Origin: Gautieria morchelliformis
Taxonomy: Eukaryota > Basidiomycota > Agaricomycetes > Gomphales > Gomphaceae
DNA length: 64,000 nt
Assembly: GCA_015179125.1 (NCBI GenBank)
Contig: WHVA01000401.1
Coordinates: 43,447-107,446, forward strand
Direction: 5' to 3'
Shown: piece after piece, positions 30,095 through 41,121 of the stretch
How the letters are laid out: every line of letters begins with the position of its first letter
Position numbering within the stretch: position 1 is the stretch's first letter
Translations under genes and position numbers: made by a program
The notes under the pieces: model-generated
Told to the model about the DNA's origin: nothing
The model's input: the letters and a program-made list of their open reading frames with translations, nothing else
Database searches by the model: none

Positions 30095-31858
30095 CAGGTG
30101 GTCTGTCCACATGCTGGACTCGTCTGCGATTTGTAGCCACTCAAGCCAGAAGCTCTGCTTGGTGGCAGGTATTAGGTCCATGTAGCTGTTCCTTGCATTG
30201 TGATACTCCTGATGCGCTGGGTGTGGCAGGTCATTCCAAGCTAAGTTGGCATACCTGGCTGTCCTTCGCATCTTGGATCTTGCCTGACTAAGCTCTCTGG
30301 TCCACCATCTTTTGGTGTATGGGGACTGGATAGAGTATGGTACAACAGCCTCAACCATCGTGTTGATAGCTGTGGTCAGTGTGGTTAGCCGTTCTTCAAG
30401 TCCTTCTGCTCCTGTGATCTCGTTCGGGTGAGGGAGTTTGCTTAGCTGGCTGGTTAAATGCTTGAATTTCGGCGAGTCTACCTGCCACCAATTCATTCTT
30501 GCTGACTCCTCAGCCATAGGAACTGATACGTCGATTGTGCTGGAGATAGGGAAGTGATCGGCACAGGGGGGTTGCATATCTGGGGAGGATGTTCACATTG
30601 ACAACAATGTATATTCTTCTAGGATATATTAGATATCTTTTAAAATATCAACCCTAACCAAATTCATAATCCATCATTTTGAGCAACTTATATATTGTGG
30701 ACATCCTAAATTTTTTTGAATGTTCTGATATTTTAAAAGTATGGTTGTATGTGCTAAAGCATGGTGTGTATTGATATAACAGAGCAATTTCAGAGGGGAT
30801 GTGGATGACTATATATTAAAGTATACATGAAACATGTTAGATGTACAATCACAGACTATAGAAGCAAGTATGGACAATACCTATACTATATTATTATATA
30901 TGGTTGAGAGATCTGATTCGAAGGTATGTTTAAAATAATATGCATGTATAGTACAAAGATATGTAACTATTGATGTTTAGACAATGGGGTATCCACCCTT
31001 TCCTGGGGGAGCAGCAGACTGTGAGAAAGAACTTTGGGGCTAGGATTAAGCATGCCTTACAGGTGCTGGAAACTGCCTCAATTTTGATATATTTTATGAA
31101 ATATAGATGAGCTAAGCTATATATACATATATATGACAGTTACAACCATCCCCCTGGGAAGGTGATGCACTGAGAGAAGAGGTCATGCAGTGCCGAACTG
31201 CTGGAGACGTTATCTGGGTGTGTTAGATTTTTGGTGGTGGATGCGCAGGGACATCCTTCGGCAGAGCCATAAGCATATCATGCTGTGCTAGTAGTTCTAG
31301 GAGCATTTGCACCTTGTACAGATTGGCTGTTGTAAATAGGTGCACGTTACGCTCTTCGTCCCATAGGGGGTGCTGGCGGTTGAAGTCTCCCATGCATAAC
31401 ATCTTCGATGGGTCGATAAGTTGTGCGCTGCCTGTAGGCTGTCCGATTTCTCACAGTCATTATCTATATTGAAGATGGTGACAGTCCCGGCGTTGGTTTG
31501 TATAGCCACTGCCACTACATCTTGCGAAGGTATGTCGATTTGCTGCCATGTGCTGGAAAGAAGGCGATGGTTGATGAAGGTGGCGGTGCAGGATTTTTTG
31601 TGGTTGTCCCTGTGCGCTGTGGGGATGATCAAGCACCACCTGTAGTTGATGCGGGTTTGCCTAGGAAGTCGAAGTAGGGCTCCTGCAGAAGAATTGTATC
31701 ATAAGTATTAGGGTCTGTAGAGTTAATCAAGTCCTGCTGTGCTGCATCAGACTTGTTGAGGTTTTGCTGCCATATTTTCAACGTCGTGAGGGTACCGCAT
31801 GATGTTGTACTATTCATGAAGTCTGGGTTGGTTTTGGGGGGTTGGATTTTTGTCATTG
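30095..31858 (-). pseudogene. LINE ORF2 fragment (endonuclease to pre-RT), split by MITE-B
   Basis: On the minus strand the apurinic-type endonuclease start LKIWQQNLNKSDAAQQDLI (about 31795) is followed by ILLQEPYFDFLG (about 31690), conserved EN motifs of fungal LINEs. After the MITE at 30584-31153 the same element continues as PPCADHFPISSTI and RWWTRELSQARSKMRR (about 30560-30260), the linker between endonuclease and RT. Several stops and frame changes are present and the RT is missing. The same EN motifs occur in the LINE at 37663-37995. The copy ends at about 30095 with no poly-A visible. Confidence 0.7.
30584..31153 (+). mobile_element. MITE-B copy 2 (570 bp, TSD CTG)
   Basis: GGGAGGATGTT at the left and AACCATCCCC at the right, with CTG on both sides (30581-30583, 31154-31156). 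It is nearly identical to 6041-6612 throughout. It sits inside a LINE endonuclease region, which reads on when the MITE is removed. Confidence 0.82.
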
Positions 31859-31859
31859 A

Positions 31860-31989
31860 AATTTGCAATGTTTGGGTGAACCAAAAATTTTCAGAAGATA
31901 AGAGGGCTGCCCCAACGGAGCTCACCCTATCTACAGTCGTAGCAAAGTAGCCCATGACACTTGATGATATAATTTGCAAGGTGTCATGG

Positions 31990-31996
<7 letters not shown>
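31860..31996 (+). mobile_element. LTR-C fragment
   Basis: GATAAGAGGGCTGCCC, followed by CTATCTACAGTCGTAGCAAA, matches the inner parts of 11970-12988 and 59031-60017. It is cut on the right by the poly(T) of the next LINE. Confidence 0.75.
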
Positions 31997-32020
<24 letters not shown>

Positions 32021-32225
32021 GTATCCAATTTATTGTCTTTTGGGGCAGGGCCCTATGTAAGACGCTTCTACAAATACCCGGTCGACATTTTCTTCTATCT
32101 AGCCCTTATGTCTGAGTCTCCGCTTCTGCTCCATGGGCGATGCCCTGGGCTTGTCCATGCCTCCGGTGGCGAGGTGTGGTTGCACTTCTTGCACGATTCG
32201 CTCCCGCTCTTCTCCTTTCTTCTCC

Positions 32226-35200
32226 CTATTTTCTTCCTTTCTCCCCTATCTCCAGGCTCCCGTATATTCCCTCGAACCTCCTAGTGGCGCTGATGTACTT
32301 GAATAGAGCCTTCATTGCTTTTGGCTTGGCTAGCAGAGTGCTGACAGCGCTGGCGACCCTTCTTAGTGTCTGCTTTAGTTCCCTGCACTGCTTCTTGTAT
32401 GCGGGGCACCTGTATAAGAAGTGGTGGACCGTTTTGTCCGCTCGTTTGCACGCTGCGCAAGTAGGTGAGTCGGCCTTTCCTATTTTGTATAGATGCTTGT
32501 TGAGTGCTATGTGGCCCGTTCTGATTTGTATGAGGATTGCTGCTTGTCTGCGGGCCATGCCTTCGGTCAACTTGGCGTATGCTGGGGACGGCATTGTCTT
32601 GTCTATTCTGTGTGCGTATTCGGATCTCGGCGATCTTGCGAAGATTTCTTTTGCTTTTGTTCTGAGTTCCTTCTTGTGTCTCTGGAGCTCGGCCGCCTTG
32701 CTTCTCGGTAGTGTGCCCTGACATTCCATTGGGATGTACCTCTCTTCGCTGCTCTCCCCCCTCGCTGCCTTCTTGGCCTCTTCATCTGCCCTTTCATTCC
32801 CCTTGACCCCCTTGTGTCCCGGCGTCCATCTCATTACTACCGTTGCGTTCGGTTGTGCTCTTGCGACGTTCTCGAGCTGTCCGTGTATGGCATTGACCAG
32901 GTATTGCGCCGGGATCTGCTTTTCTCTTCTGGTCGTCAGTATGGCTGCCTGGCTGTCCAACCCTATCACGTATCTTCCACTGCGCTCTGCATTTAGTAAC
33001 TTCGCTCCCATCGCCGCTCCCACTAGCTCGGCTTCGAATACGGTGTGCTCCGTTTCCGCTCCCAGATGGAGCCACACTGTCAACTCCTCTCTTCCATGTC
33101 TGTAGAGGACTGCTGCTGCTTCTACACCACCGTCTATGCATGACCCGTCGCAGAAGACCTGTATTTGTGCTGTTTCGCATCTTATCTCCGCTATTGCTGT
33201 CTCCTCATCCAGTGGGATCGCTATCTGGAAGGCGGGGGCCCACTTGGGTCCTCTGACCACCATGTGTATCTTTTCCATCTTGTGTGGCTGGAGCCCATAC
33301 GCGTGCAATATCTCGTGTAATGGCGTTCGGTGTCTCTTGACGTACCTGGAGGCGGCACGATGTGCGCTGGGGGATAAGGGGTGACCTTCGGGGAGACAGG
33401 CTATGCGGGCGGCGGCTCTGTGTATTACTCTGTCCACTAGCAAGTGGAACGGTAGTAGGTTCACGTGTGCATCTAATAAATCACTCGCCGTTGTGTTCAT
33501 GACGCCTGTTATTGCCAACGCCGCCTGTCTTTGGACTCTGGCCAACTTATTGATGTGCCCTTTAGTTCCTTTGTTTCGCGCTGTGCCTGGCACGAGGTAT
33601 ACTTCAGCTGTGCATAATAATTTTGGGACGGCTACTGCTATGTAGTATTGTCTCATGTGCTTAGCTGGTACCCCTCTTGACGGTTTGGCCAGTCTGCGGT
33701 ATTGTTCCACGAACTTGCTACCCTTTTGCAGCATGAAGTTGACCTGCTCCTTGAACCGGAGCTCCTGGTCGATTATGACCCTGAGGAACCTGTGGGAGGA
33801 CGTGGGCTTGATGACATGCTGCCCGATATTTATGGTCGGTCGCACTGTTGGTCTGGTCTTTTTGGTTCCCGTGGGGTCGGCGTCTCGCCTCCTTGTCAAG
33901 CCCATGAGTCTGAACTTGTCGACTGCGAAGGTGCAGTCGTGTTTTTGCGCCCATTCTTGCGCTCCTCCATGCCTGGTCATGATGCGTGTCAGTTTATCAA
34001 ACGCTTCATCCAGGCTTGCCCCTTCTGCGAATAGTGTCGTGTCGTCTACGAAGCCGATACTGTCTTTGCCTTTTTTCCCACTTGTGATCTCCAGGAGTCC
34101 GGCGTTGTAGAACTGGTATGATATCGCTGACAGGGGGCACCCTTGGTCCATGCCGCACCCGACTTCCATCATCTGCGTGCCATAGTCGTCCAATCGTAGT
34201 GTGGTCTGCCTGCCCTCGACCTTCCTCTTTATCCATTCTGTGTACTCGCGTGGGACCCCTCTCAGTCGCATGTTGTGTATTAGTTGACTGAGGATTATGC
34301 TGGGGAAAGCGCCCTTTATGTCGAGGAATAGTACTCCCAATACTTTTCCCCTGCGCCATGCGTCCTTCGCTGCTCCGACGAGATAATGGATAGCGTCCGA
34401 GGTGGTCCGCCCCAGCCGGCACCCGAAATGATTGTTCAGCAGTAGCACATACCTCTCAGCCATTTTGACTATGTCTTCTGCTATACAGGCTGACAACACT
34501 TTGCCGATCGTGTCTAGTAGTGCTATGGGTCTATACGACCCCGGTATGCCGTAGTCTTTTTTCCCCGGTTTCCTTAGCACTTTTGTGATGGAGTCCCTCC
34601 ACTCCGTGGGGTATACTTCCAGTTCGAACGTGGCATGAAAGAGTTGACCTATATATGGGACCAAGACGTTAATGCTTTGCTTGATCACAGCATTGGGGAT
34701 ACCGTTAGCGCCCGGTGCCTTGAAATAGTTCAGCTTTTCTACCGCCCTTCGTATTTGTGTGTCTGGGATGCCAGTATACTCGAATGCTGCCAGCGGGTAC
34801 TGTCGTTCGTCGAAGGAGGCTGGGGGGTCATTTGTTGGCTCTGGGAAGAACATTCTGAATAACATGTCGGCCTTGTGCTCGTTCGTGCTGGCAATCCATG
34901 TAGTCCCATCGCTGTATTTTGTCGTGAGCGTTGGTACTCGGGCTCGCCCTCCATCCGAAAGGTCCATTGACGCGTATTTGTGTGCTGTCCAGACCGTCGA
35001 CTGATCCGTTCTTTCCAGGAAGTCCTCCCAATGCTCTTTTTTTGACCTCTCTATCGCCCTCGTGTATTTGTTTCTGGCTCTCCTGTACACCCCGTGCGTT
35101 TCACGGCTTGGGTCGCTCCTGTGCTGACATGCCTTTCTGCCCATTCTCCTGGTCTCCCTTCTCAGTTGCACTGTCTCCATTGACCACCATCTCTTCATAA

Positions 35201-35720
35201 GCGGGGACGGCCTCGTCATCGGTACGTGGTCTGTAGCTGTTTCTGTGATTGCGTTGGTTAGCTCCTGTAAGTTATGTGTAAATTGATGCTTGTCTTTGGG
35301 GTTCGGGTCCGCGATTGCTTGCTTGAGTTTCTCGTTGAAAAGCTTCCAGTCGACCTGTCTGTAGTTTCTTTTCGCGTCGACGTCTGCTGCTTCCATCGTG
35401 ACTTCTATCGCTGTGTCTATGGGATAATTATCGCTCTTCATGGGTTGTTCCTCTGGCACTGTGTAGCAGTGTGTTAGTCTTTCTGCTAGCTCGAATGTGA
35501 GGAAGACGTTATCAGTTCGGGTGTTGTTGCCTGTGGACATGGCCTTCAGCGTCGGGATACCTTTAGGGAGCACCATATGGATGTCCCAGTCCACTGTCGC
35601 ATCAATTAGTATCTGTGCTCCATCCAAATTGTGCATTGTGAACAGAGGGTTATTGTGTTCTTCGTCCCATTGAGGGTGATGGCGATTGAAATCTCCCAGC
35701 CATTGAAATCTCCCAACCAT
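32226..35720 (-). CDS. LINE ORF2: endonuclease end, reverse transcriptase, RNase H, zinc knuckle
   Basis: A 1,164-codon frame, the longest in the window. It starts within the endonuclease (WLGDFNRHHPQWDEEHN), then a linker with KRWWSMETVQLRRE, then RT with YRPIALLDTIGKVLSACIA, LFLDIKGAFPSI and the catalytic FVDDT (near 34050), all intact. RNase H follows: IQVFCDGSCIDGG (near 33150) with RWTPGHKGVKGNERADEEA (near 32810). A C-terminal CAAC..HHFLYRCP knuckle closes it (near 32420). The set fits Tad/I-type fungal LINEs. The first third of the endonuclease lies upstream in another frame (35720-35905), because a 17-bp tandem duplication shifted the frame. RT and RNase H may therefore still be translatable, but the element is 5'-truncated. 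Confidence 0.88.
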   Translation of the reverse strand: MVGRFQWLGDFNRHHPQWDEEHNNPLFTMHNLDGAQILIDATVDWDIHMVLPKGIPTLKAMSTGNNTRTDNVFLTFELAERLTHCYTVPEEQPMKSDNYPIDTAIEVTMEAADVDAKRNYRQVDWKLFNEKLKQAIADPNPKDKHQFTHNLQELTNAITETATDHVPMTRPSPLMKRWWSMETVQLRRETRRMGRKACQHRSDPSRETHGVYRRARNKYTRAIERSKKEHWEDFLERTDQSTVWTAHKYASMDLSDGGRARVPTLTTKYSDGTTWIASTNEHKADMLFRMFFPEPTNDPPASFDERQYPLAAFEYTGIPDTQIRRAVEKLNYFKAPGANGIPNAVIKQSINVLVPYIGQLFHATFELEVYPTEWRDSITKVLRKPGKKDYGIPGSYRPIALLDTIGKVLSACIAEDIVKMAERYVLLLNNHFGCRLGRTTSDAIHYLVGAAKDAWRRGKVLGVLFLDIKGAFPSIILSQLIHNMRLRGVPREYTEWIKRKVEGRQTTLRLDDYGTQMMEVGCGMDQGCPLSAISYQFYNAGLLEITSGKKGKDSIGFVDDTTLFAEGASLDEAFDKLTRIMTRHGGAQEWAQKHDCTFAVDKFRLMGLTRRRDADPTGTKKTRPTVRPTINIGQHVIKPTSSHRFLRVIIDQELRFKEQVNFMLQKGSKFVEQYRRLAKPSRGVPAKHMRQYYIAVAVPKLLCTAEVYLVPGTARNKGTKGHINKLARVQRQAALAITGVMNTTASDLLDAHVNLLPFHLLVDRVIHRAAARIACLPEGHPLSPSAHRAASRYVKRHRTPLHEILHAYGLQPHKMEKIHMVVRGPKWAPAFQIAIPLDEETAIAEIRCETAQIQVFCDGSCIDGGVEAAAVLYRHGREELTVWLHLGAETEHTVFEAELVGAAMGAKLLNAERSGRYVIGLDSQAAILTTRREKQIPAQYLVNAIHGQLENVARAQPNATVVMRWTPGHKGVKGNERADEEAKKAARGESSEERYIPMECQGTLPRSKAAELQRHKKELRTKAKEIFARSPRSEYAHRIDKTMPSPAYAKLTEGMARRQAAILIQIRTGHIALNKHLYKIGKADSPTCAACKRADKTVHHFLYRCPAYKKQCRELKQTLRRVASAVSTLLAKPKAMKALFKYISATRRFEGIYGSLEIGEKGRK
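35684..35717 (-). repeat. 17-bp tandem duplication that shifts the LINE1 frame
   Basis: ATTGAAATCTCCCAGCC is followed at once by ATTGAAATCTCCCAACC. The endonuclease motif WLGDFN is encoded twice, once in each frame. Seventeen is not a multiple of three, so this single event separates the N-terminal endonuclease piece from the long ORF. Confidence 0.85.
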
Positions 35721-35904
35721 ATCATCCCCGCTTCGTGGCTCTCATTGTCGGCTCCCGCCTGCATCCGTAGGTGGGCTTTCACTCTTCTGATGCTGTCCGA
35801 GTTGTTGCAGTCGCAGTACATGTTGATGATTGTGATTTCTCCCGCTCCCGTCTTCAGTCTGATTGCGGTGACATCCGGTGTTCCGAGACTAAGCTCTGTG
35901 GAGC

Positions 35905-36723
35905 GAGTGCGTCACTGATTGATGTAGGTCACGTGACCGAGTCGAGGAAGAAACAGGTGAGAACAGAGGAACAAGAGGTCCGAAGCTTTCGCTTTCGGAA
36001 CAGTATAGTGTAGCCAGTTATAGTAGACTCTCAACAAAGGATTAGAGAAATCTATCAAGAAATAAGCTCTGTAGCTATCAAACAACTCTACAGTTACTTC
36101 AGGAGGTGAAACAGCAATTCTGGATTGTTCTGGATAATATTCTGGATGTTTTGTTCGTACATTTATGGCAGCTACTTATACTAAAATAGTAGTGACTACC
36201 AGTGTTCAAGATAGTGATAGAATGGGTCAGGATAATGTGGAAATGCTCCACAGGCTGCATACAGCTGTGGAGCAGGAACAATGATGGGGATACTTGTCCT
36301 ACTGACAAGTATCTAAGCTGGGACCTGGGAGAAATGTACAAAGCCCCTTTCAACATGTAATACAGCTCGTAATCAGTGGAGCTGGTCAGGGGAATAGAAT
36401 AGAAAAGAAATCATGTGTGTCCTGTGCTGTGTGCCTACAGCAGCCTTGGCAAGGCATTTGCCATCTCTGTACCTCTCTCCTGAGGTAGCTATTCAGTAAG
36501 TCCATAGATATGACCGTGTACTGTAATCTCCATCGTGTCCGATGTCCCTGTATGGGTCTATTAGTCCCATAGCAATATTTCTTCTGACCAGGGCCCAGGT
36601 GCCTGCTTTCCAGGGCAGGCACTGTTACTGGTGCATGGATCATTTCTCCCAGATGTTAGCTCAGTTAGACGATTGTATAGACCTTAGAATAGTGTTTGAT
36701 ATAGCTATCCATTTATTCTAACA
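35905..36723 (+). mobile_element. LTR-D-related fragment
   Basis: Blocks such as GGTCACGTGACCGAGTCG and ACTTCAGGAGGTGAAACAG match LTR-D (14828-15888; 49386-50450), and it ends ATTCTAACA. The left end is replaced by LINE1. No gene. Confidence 0.7.
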
Positions 36724-37666
36724 AGGCAACCCCGCGGCCACCAACTGGGTCCAGCAAAACAAGGCACGATTCGCAGAGAAGCTTGGAGGGACCTCGGTTG
36801 TAAAAGAGAGGGCGGTGTCAGTACTAGTGGAATATGTGCCAGTAACACACTCACTGGAGGCCATGGGGGAACTCAGAAAGATAGAAAGAGACTCGAGACT
36901 CCCCAGCGGCACGTTGATATCAACCAGATGGATAAAACCACCGAGTAGGAGAACGCACGGACAGAGGTCTGCACACCTTATAGCTAAGTTCTCAAACATT
37001 GAATCAGCAAATCAAAGTATCAGGGACAGGCTGATAATTTCAGGGAAACATGCGTGGGCGAGGAGGATGAAAAGAGAACCGAGGAGGTGCCTGAAGTGCC
37101 AGATGCAAAACGCGAGACACATGGCGGCGGACTGCAACGGCAAGGAGACTTGTGGGATGTGTGGAAGAGGACACAGGACGGCAGACTGCAAGGAAACCGA
37201 CCCAGCCCGCTACAAATGTGTAAACTGCGACAAGGCCGGTCACCCATCGTGGGACCGCACTTGCCTGAAATTCACAGCAGCATGCCAAACGATAGAGAAG
37301 GCGGATCCAGAGGGGACCTATAAGTATTTCCCCAATCAGCAGCCATGGACGTGGGAACAGCAAAACGAAACAGGACCGACCGCAGACGCAGGCGAACTTC
37401 TCCAACAAACCATTGACAGGGGAGACAGAGAGAGAACCATGCAATTGTCAACAGGCAATAATGGCAGTGGCAGGAGGGAAGGCAGCAGGACAAGGGGAGC
37501 AGGGCACAGAAGCAGAAGCAGGAACAACACCAACCCCAAGGCGGGGCACAGGGACCAAGGGTGGACGGGAGGAAGGGCGAGGCAGAGAACGCTCGACGAG
37601 TACGAACGGGGCGGCCCCCAGCAGGAGGAAATTGACAGCGCAATCCACACCCCACGTCAGCAATGA
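36724..37666 (+). pseudogene. LINE2 ORF1 C-terminal part (CCHC zinc knuckles)
   Basis: Gag-like RNA-binding ORF1 of a LINE. The frame is open from 36725 (AATNWVQQNKARFAEKL), well before the first ATG at 36815, so the N-terminus is missing here. It appears instead on the minus strand at 38010-38552. Three cysteine knuckles follow: CLKCQMQNARHMAADC, CGMCGRGHRTADC and CVNCDKAGHPSWDRTC (37085-37265). An Arg/Gly/Gln-rich tail follows. The stop overlaps the ORF2 start (ATGA at 37663), a common LINE arrangement for coupled translation. Confidence 0.78.
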
Positions 37667-37995
37667 GTCGAGGGGCCAGCGTGATAACACAACTACGGAT
37701 CAGACAACAAAATGCCAACAAGTCCCTCACCGCCACGGCCGACATGCTAGCAGCAAGCACCCCAGACAAATACGACATACTCGCAATACAAGAACCATAC
37801 ATCGATTTCCTGGGCAACGCAAGGGCGACATCGCACTGGTACACAGTATACCCGAGGACCCACTATGTAGACAGGGCAAAGACGACGAGAGCAATGATCC
37901 TGGTCAGCAAAAGGATAGCTACCAACGCGTGGGCAGCGATTTTCGCGCATATACCGTGCACAGGGGCGCATGAAGAGTCCCAACTCCCTGAGTGA
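37663..37995 (+). pseudogene. LINE2 ORF2 start (endonuclease fragment)
   Basis: Starts in an ATGA overlap with ORF1. LRIRQQNANKSLTATADML and ILAIQEPYIDFLG are the first endonuclease motifs. The frame stops at 37995, where the element is broken and the orientation of LINE2 changes. Confidence 0.75.
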
Positions 37996-38009
37996 TCAAA
38001 TATATCAAT

Positions 38010-38552
38010 TCTGATATATCTAATCTATTATTCCTAAAATGCCTAGCTCATACACTATGCCTCCGTTGGGTAGGATCTTGGATCCTATGAAGGTGACTTC
38101 TGTGCCTTGCGTGTCTCCCTCGAGCTGCTCTAGGGCCTCGTTTGCTTTTGCAACCAGCTCCTGCTCGGTGAGCTCAGCCAGTGCGTTGTGCTCCACTCTA
38201 GGTCCCTATCTATTAGTATCTGACACTCTCTGGCTCTGGCTCTTGCCAGATTGTTCGGGTGGGACAGGGGGACATTACCTTTGAGAGTGGCTGTGTACGT
38301 GATGCGCTTCTCTGCTTCTTCTCTTATTTCGCTTCTTATCCTCTCTACACTGCATATTTCTTCTACCGCCAGGTTCACCTCTTCTGCACTGCTCTTTGCC
38401 GTGTCTGTTGCGCCGCGCGCCGCCTCCACAGTCGAGTCGAGTTTGGTGAGTATCGGCACTAAGCTGTCCTCGATGTACTGCAGGAATGCTTTGCTCACGG
38501 CCCTCACCTCTTCATCTATCATGAGGATCGCCACGGATCTGACCCCTTCCAA
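38010..38552 (-). pseudogene. LINE2 ORF1 N-terminal part, inverted
   Basis: The minus-strand frame gives a helical, coiled-coil region (MIDEEVRAVSKAFLQYIEDS, then KLDSTVEAARGATDTAKSSA). After a frame change it continues with LAELTEQELVAKANEALEQL and TFIGSKILPNGGIVYEL. That is the kind of N-terminus expected before the plus-strand segment at 36724. The two halves of one ORF1 therefore lie in opposite orientation with the inner ends displaced. Confidence 0.6.
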
Positions 38553-38559
38553 CGATCAG

Positions 38560-41121
38560 CGGCAGCATTTCATCATCATCATCGTCCACTGTCTCGTCTG
38601 GCTCTGGTCATTTGATACACTCATCGGCCTTCCCGTCGATTACCCAGATGGATGGGGTGTCGTCATCGTCAACTGATTGTATCGTGGTGCGTTCAATATA
38701 TCTTAGTTCGTCGAATATATATTACGTCCCTGGCTTTGATTAGTGTTCTAGTGCATGGGACCCACACTTTGTACGCCTTGGAGTCCTCGAAGTATCCAAT
38801 GAATATCCCTTCGACGGATTTGAAGTCGCCTTTCTTTCTCGTCGCCTTTGGAAGGAAGGCCTAACATCTAGATCCATATGTGCGAAGCCAGTCCAACCTG
38901 GGTCTCGTTCCCCAAAACACCTCGTATGGGGATGTATTGATTCTATGGTGTAGTAGTCGATTTTGACCAAATTCATAGTGTGTATGGCTGATACCCAGAA
39001 TCGATTCGTCAGGTTGGCGTCGTGTTGCAATGTGAGTGCTCCTTCCTGTAGAGTTTGATTATATCGTTCCGCAACTCCATTGTGTTCTGGGGTATGAGGG
39101 GAAGTTGTTTCGTGAACGATGCCGAGCTCACTTCAAAGGTTTTTGAATTCTTTTCCCATATACTCCCCTCCATTGTCCGTCCTTATCCTCTTCACATCCG
39201 CTCCCCTCTGCTTCTTCAACCATACAATAAATTCCTTGAATGAATTGGTGATGGTATTGCATTCCTTGTTCTTCAGAAAGTCGAGGCTGACATATCTTGT
39301 AGCGTGGTCGATCCATGTTACGAAGTATCTGTATCCTCCTATGGATGTTTCGAGCGGGCCGCATAGATCCGATGAAACGACGTCTCCCATGCTCTTTGGT
39401 AACGCTTCTATACCCTTGAATGGTGTCCTCGTCTGCTTTCTGTATGGACAGTTAGCACACTGTTCCATCTTCAACCCTGTCTCGAATTCCGGCAATCCTA
39501 CACCGGTCTATTTCTTTATCATTTTCTCGATCGTTGAAACGGCAACATGTGCTAATCTGTAATGCCATAGGGTTAACTCGTTCGGTTCTTTTGTATACGC
39601 AGCTGTCTCCGGTTCGTCCTTCGCTGATGGTTGAGCCATGTAAGCAAATAGGTTGTCGATCTTCGTGCATCTCGCTATTATCTCCTCGCCCATCAGAAGT
39701 GACATGTCGGTTTTGCTGAATACGACGTCTACGTTGGCTGCCGTCATACGCCCCACCGAGAGTAGATTTACTTTGAGAGTCGGTACGTATATCACATCCT
39801 GTAAGGTTAGGGCGAGTGGCATTATACTTGAGTATCCATCGCTCTGTATAGTTATCCTGATAGTTCCCCTTTGGTCAGCATTGAACGATTCCCCACTGGA
39901 TGTTCCGATTGATATCGTGGGGGTAGGGTGTAATTGGTCGAAGAGGTCTGCATTCCCACATAGGTGACTGGATGCACCTGAATCGATAAGCCACATATGT
40001 ATGTCGTTTTGTATTGCTGAGAGTGCTGATGTGTCAGTGGATAGGATCATATCGGTGCTTGCCTCTTTGATGTGAGCCATCATTACTATGTCCTTCTTAG
40101 GTATGTTGGCGAGTTGAGCGGTATCAGTGGTGTCCGGCTGTTGCCGTTGTGGAGGTAGGGTCGGTCTACTGAGGCCGTTTCCATCGTTCTGACCTTGTGC
40201 TCCACCTTGTGAATTGTTCCCCCTTCTCCATGGCTCTTGTCCAGCAAGTCCTCCTCCTGGTGCGTAACATCTCGCAGCCGAGTGATTTGGTTTTCCACAA
40301 TTGTTGCAGAAGAATTCTGTCCCCATGTTGTTTTGTATCTGCGGGTATCGGTTCTGGTTCTGGTATGTGAATCCTGGATTGACAGGTGGTCTGTTGTATT
40401 GATAACTTGTCTGTCTCGGTATCGTGGATTGAGCGATGAAGGCTGTGGCTGCCTGTGTCGACATCTCGATGGCCCCTAGGTCTGCTTCGTGTGCTTCTAA
40501 TCTCACTTCGATGTCGTCTGGATCACTGGTGATCATCCGAATCGTCTGGGAGATGGGTCTCCATGATTCTGGAATGTTTCTAAGAATGGTAGCCGCGTCA
40601 GTAGAATCAGCTATAATCTCTCCCATTTTAGCCAACTGATTCCTGTATTCCTTCATCGTCGTGAGGTACGCCGAGACCGATTGTCCCTCGATCATGTGAT
40701 AATTCTCGTACCTCGTTCTGACTATACTTATTTTGCTAGGGTCCTTTGATTCAAACTTCTTTGTGAGTATATTCCATGCCTCCTCACATTTCTCCTTGGA
40801 ATCCATTGCTGTCTGAAGCTCTGGCGATATGCACAGGAGTATCTGACTGTAGGCGACATTGTTCCTATCGTCCCACTCGTCCTGGAGTTGTTGTAGGTTG
40901 ATGTCACCGGTTCCGATGGTAATTGGAGTCTGTTGGTTAGCTGCAGTCGGGTAAGGATCCATACCCGTTATGATTTTGTATAATCCTCTGTCTCTAGCCG
41001 TTGCCAACAATTCTCTTTTCCAGGACATCCAATTATCCTTTCCGAGCTTGGGTTTGATATCGCGGAACTTGTGTATATCATGCTTTGGCGTGATATGTGT
41101 CGGTGCCGTTGCTTGAGCCAT
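38560..41121 (-). pseudogene. Ty1/copia gag-pol remnant (gag, protease, integrase)
   Basis: Starts at 41121 (MAQATAPTHITPKHDIHKF). A copia-type gag (about residues 20-220, NWMSWKRELLATARDRGLY) is followed by the CCHC knuckle CNNCGKPNHSAARC (about 40290). The aspartic protease WLIDSGASSHLCG is at about 39990, and GAG-pre-integrase LWHYRLAHVAVSTIEKM at about 39545. A TAG near 39508 breaks the frame. The integrase continues with CANCPYRKQTRTPFKG, SSDLCGPL and RTDNGGEYMG (39495-39133). After frame changes it ends with SKAYKVWVPCTRTLIKARDV near 38760. RT and RNase H are absent, so the element is truncated at about 38560 against LINE2. The order (integrase before RT) and motifs make the copia assignment secure. 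Confidence 0.88.

Larger units (their letters stand above)
31997..35905 (-). mobile_element. LINE1: 5'-truncated RNase H-bearing LINE with poly-A tail
   Basis: The minus-strand element ends in a run of T (31997-32022) that is the poly-A tail, preceded by a 3' UTR (32023-32225). It carries one long ORF2 frame (32226-35720) plus an endonuclease piece up to about 35905, where it is 5'-truncated against an LTR-D fragment. Truncation at the 5' end and a tail at the 3' end are typical of target-primed reverse transcription. No convincing target duplication was seen. Confidence 0.9.

Noticed and set aside
32734-34110. Several plus-strand frames across 32,000-35,900
   Set aside because: Antisense shadows of the LINE1 ORF2, whose motifs are unmistakable on the minus strand.
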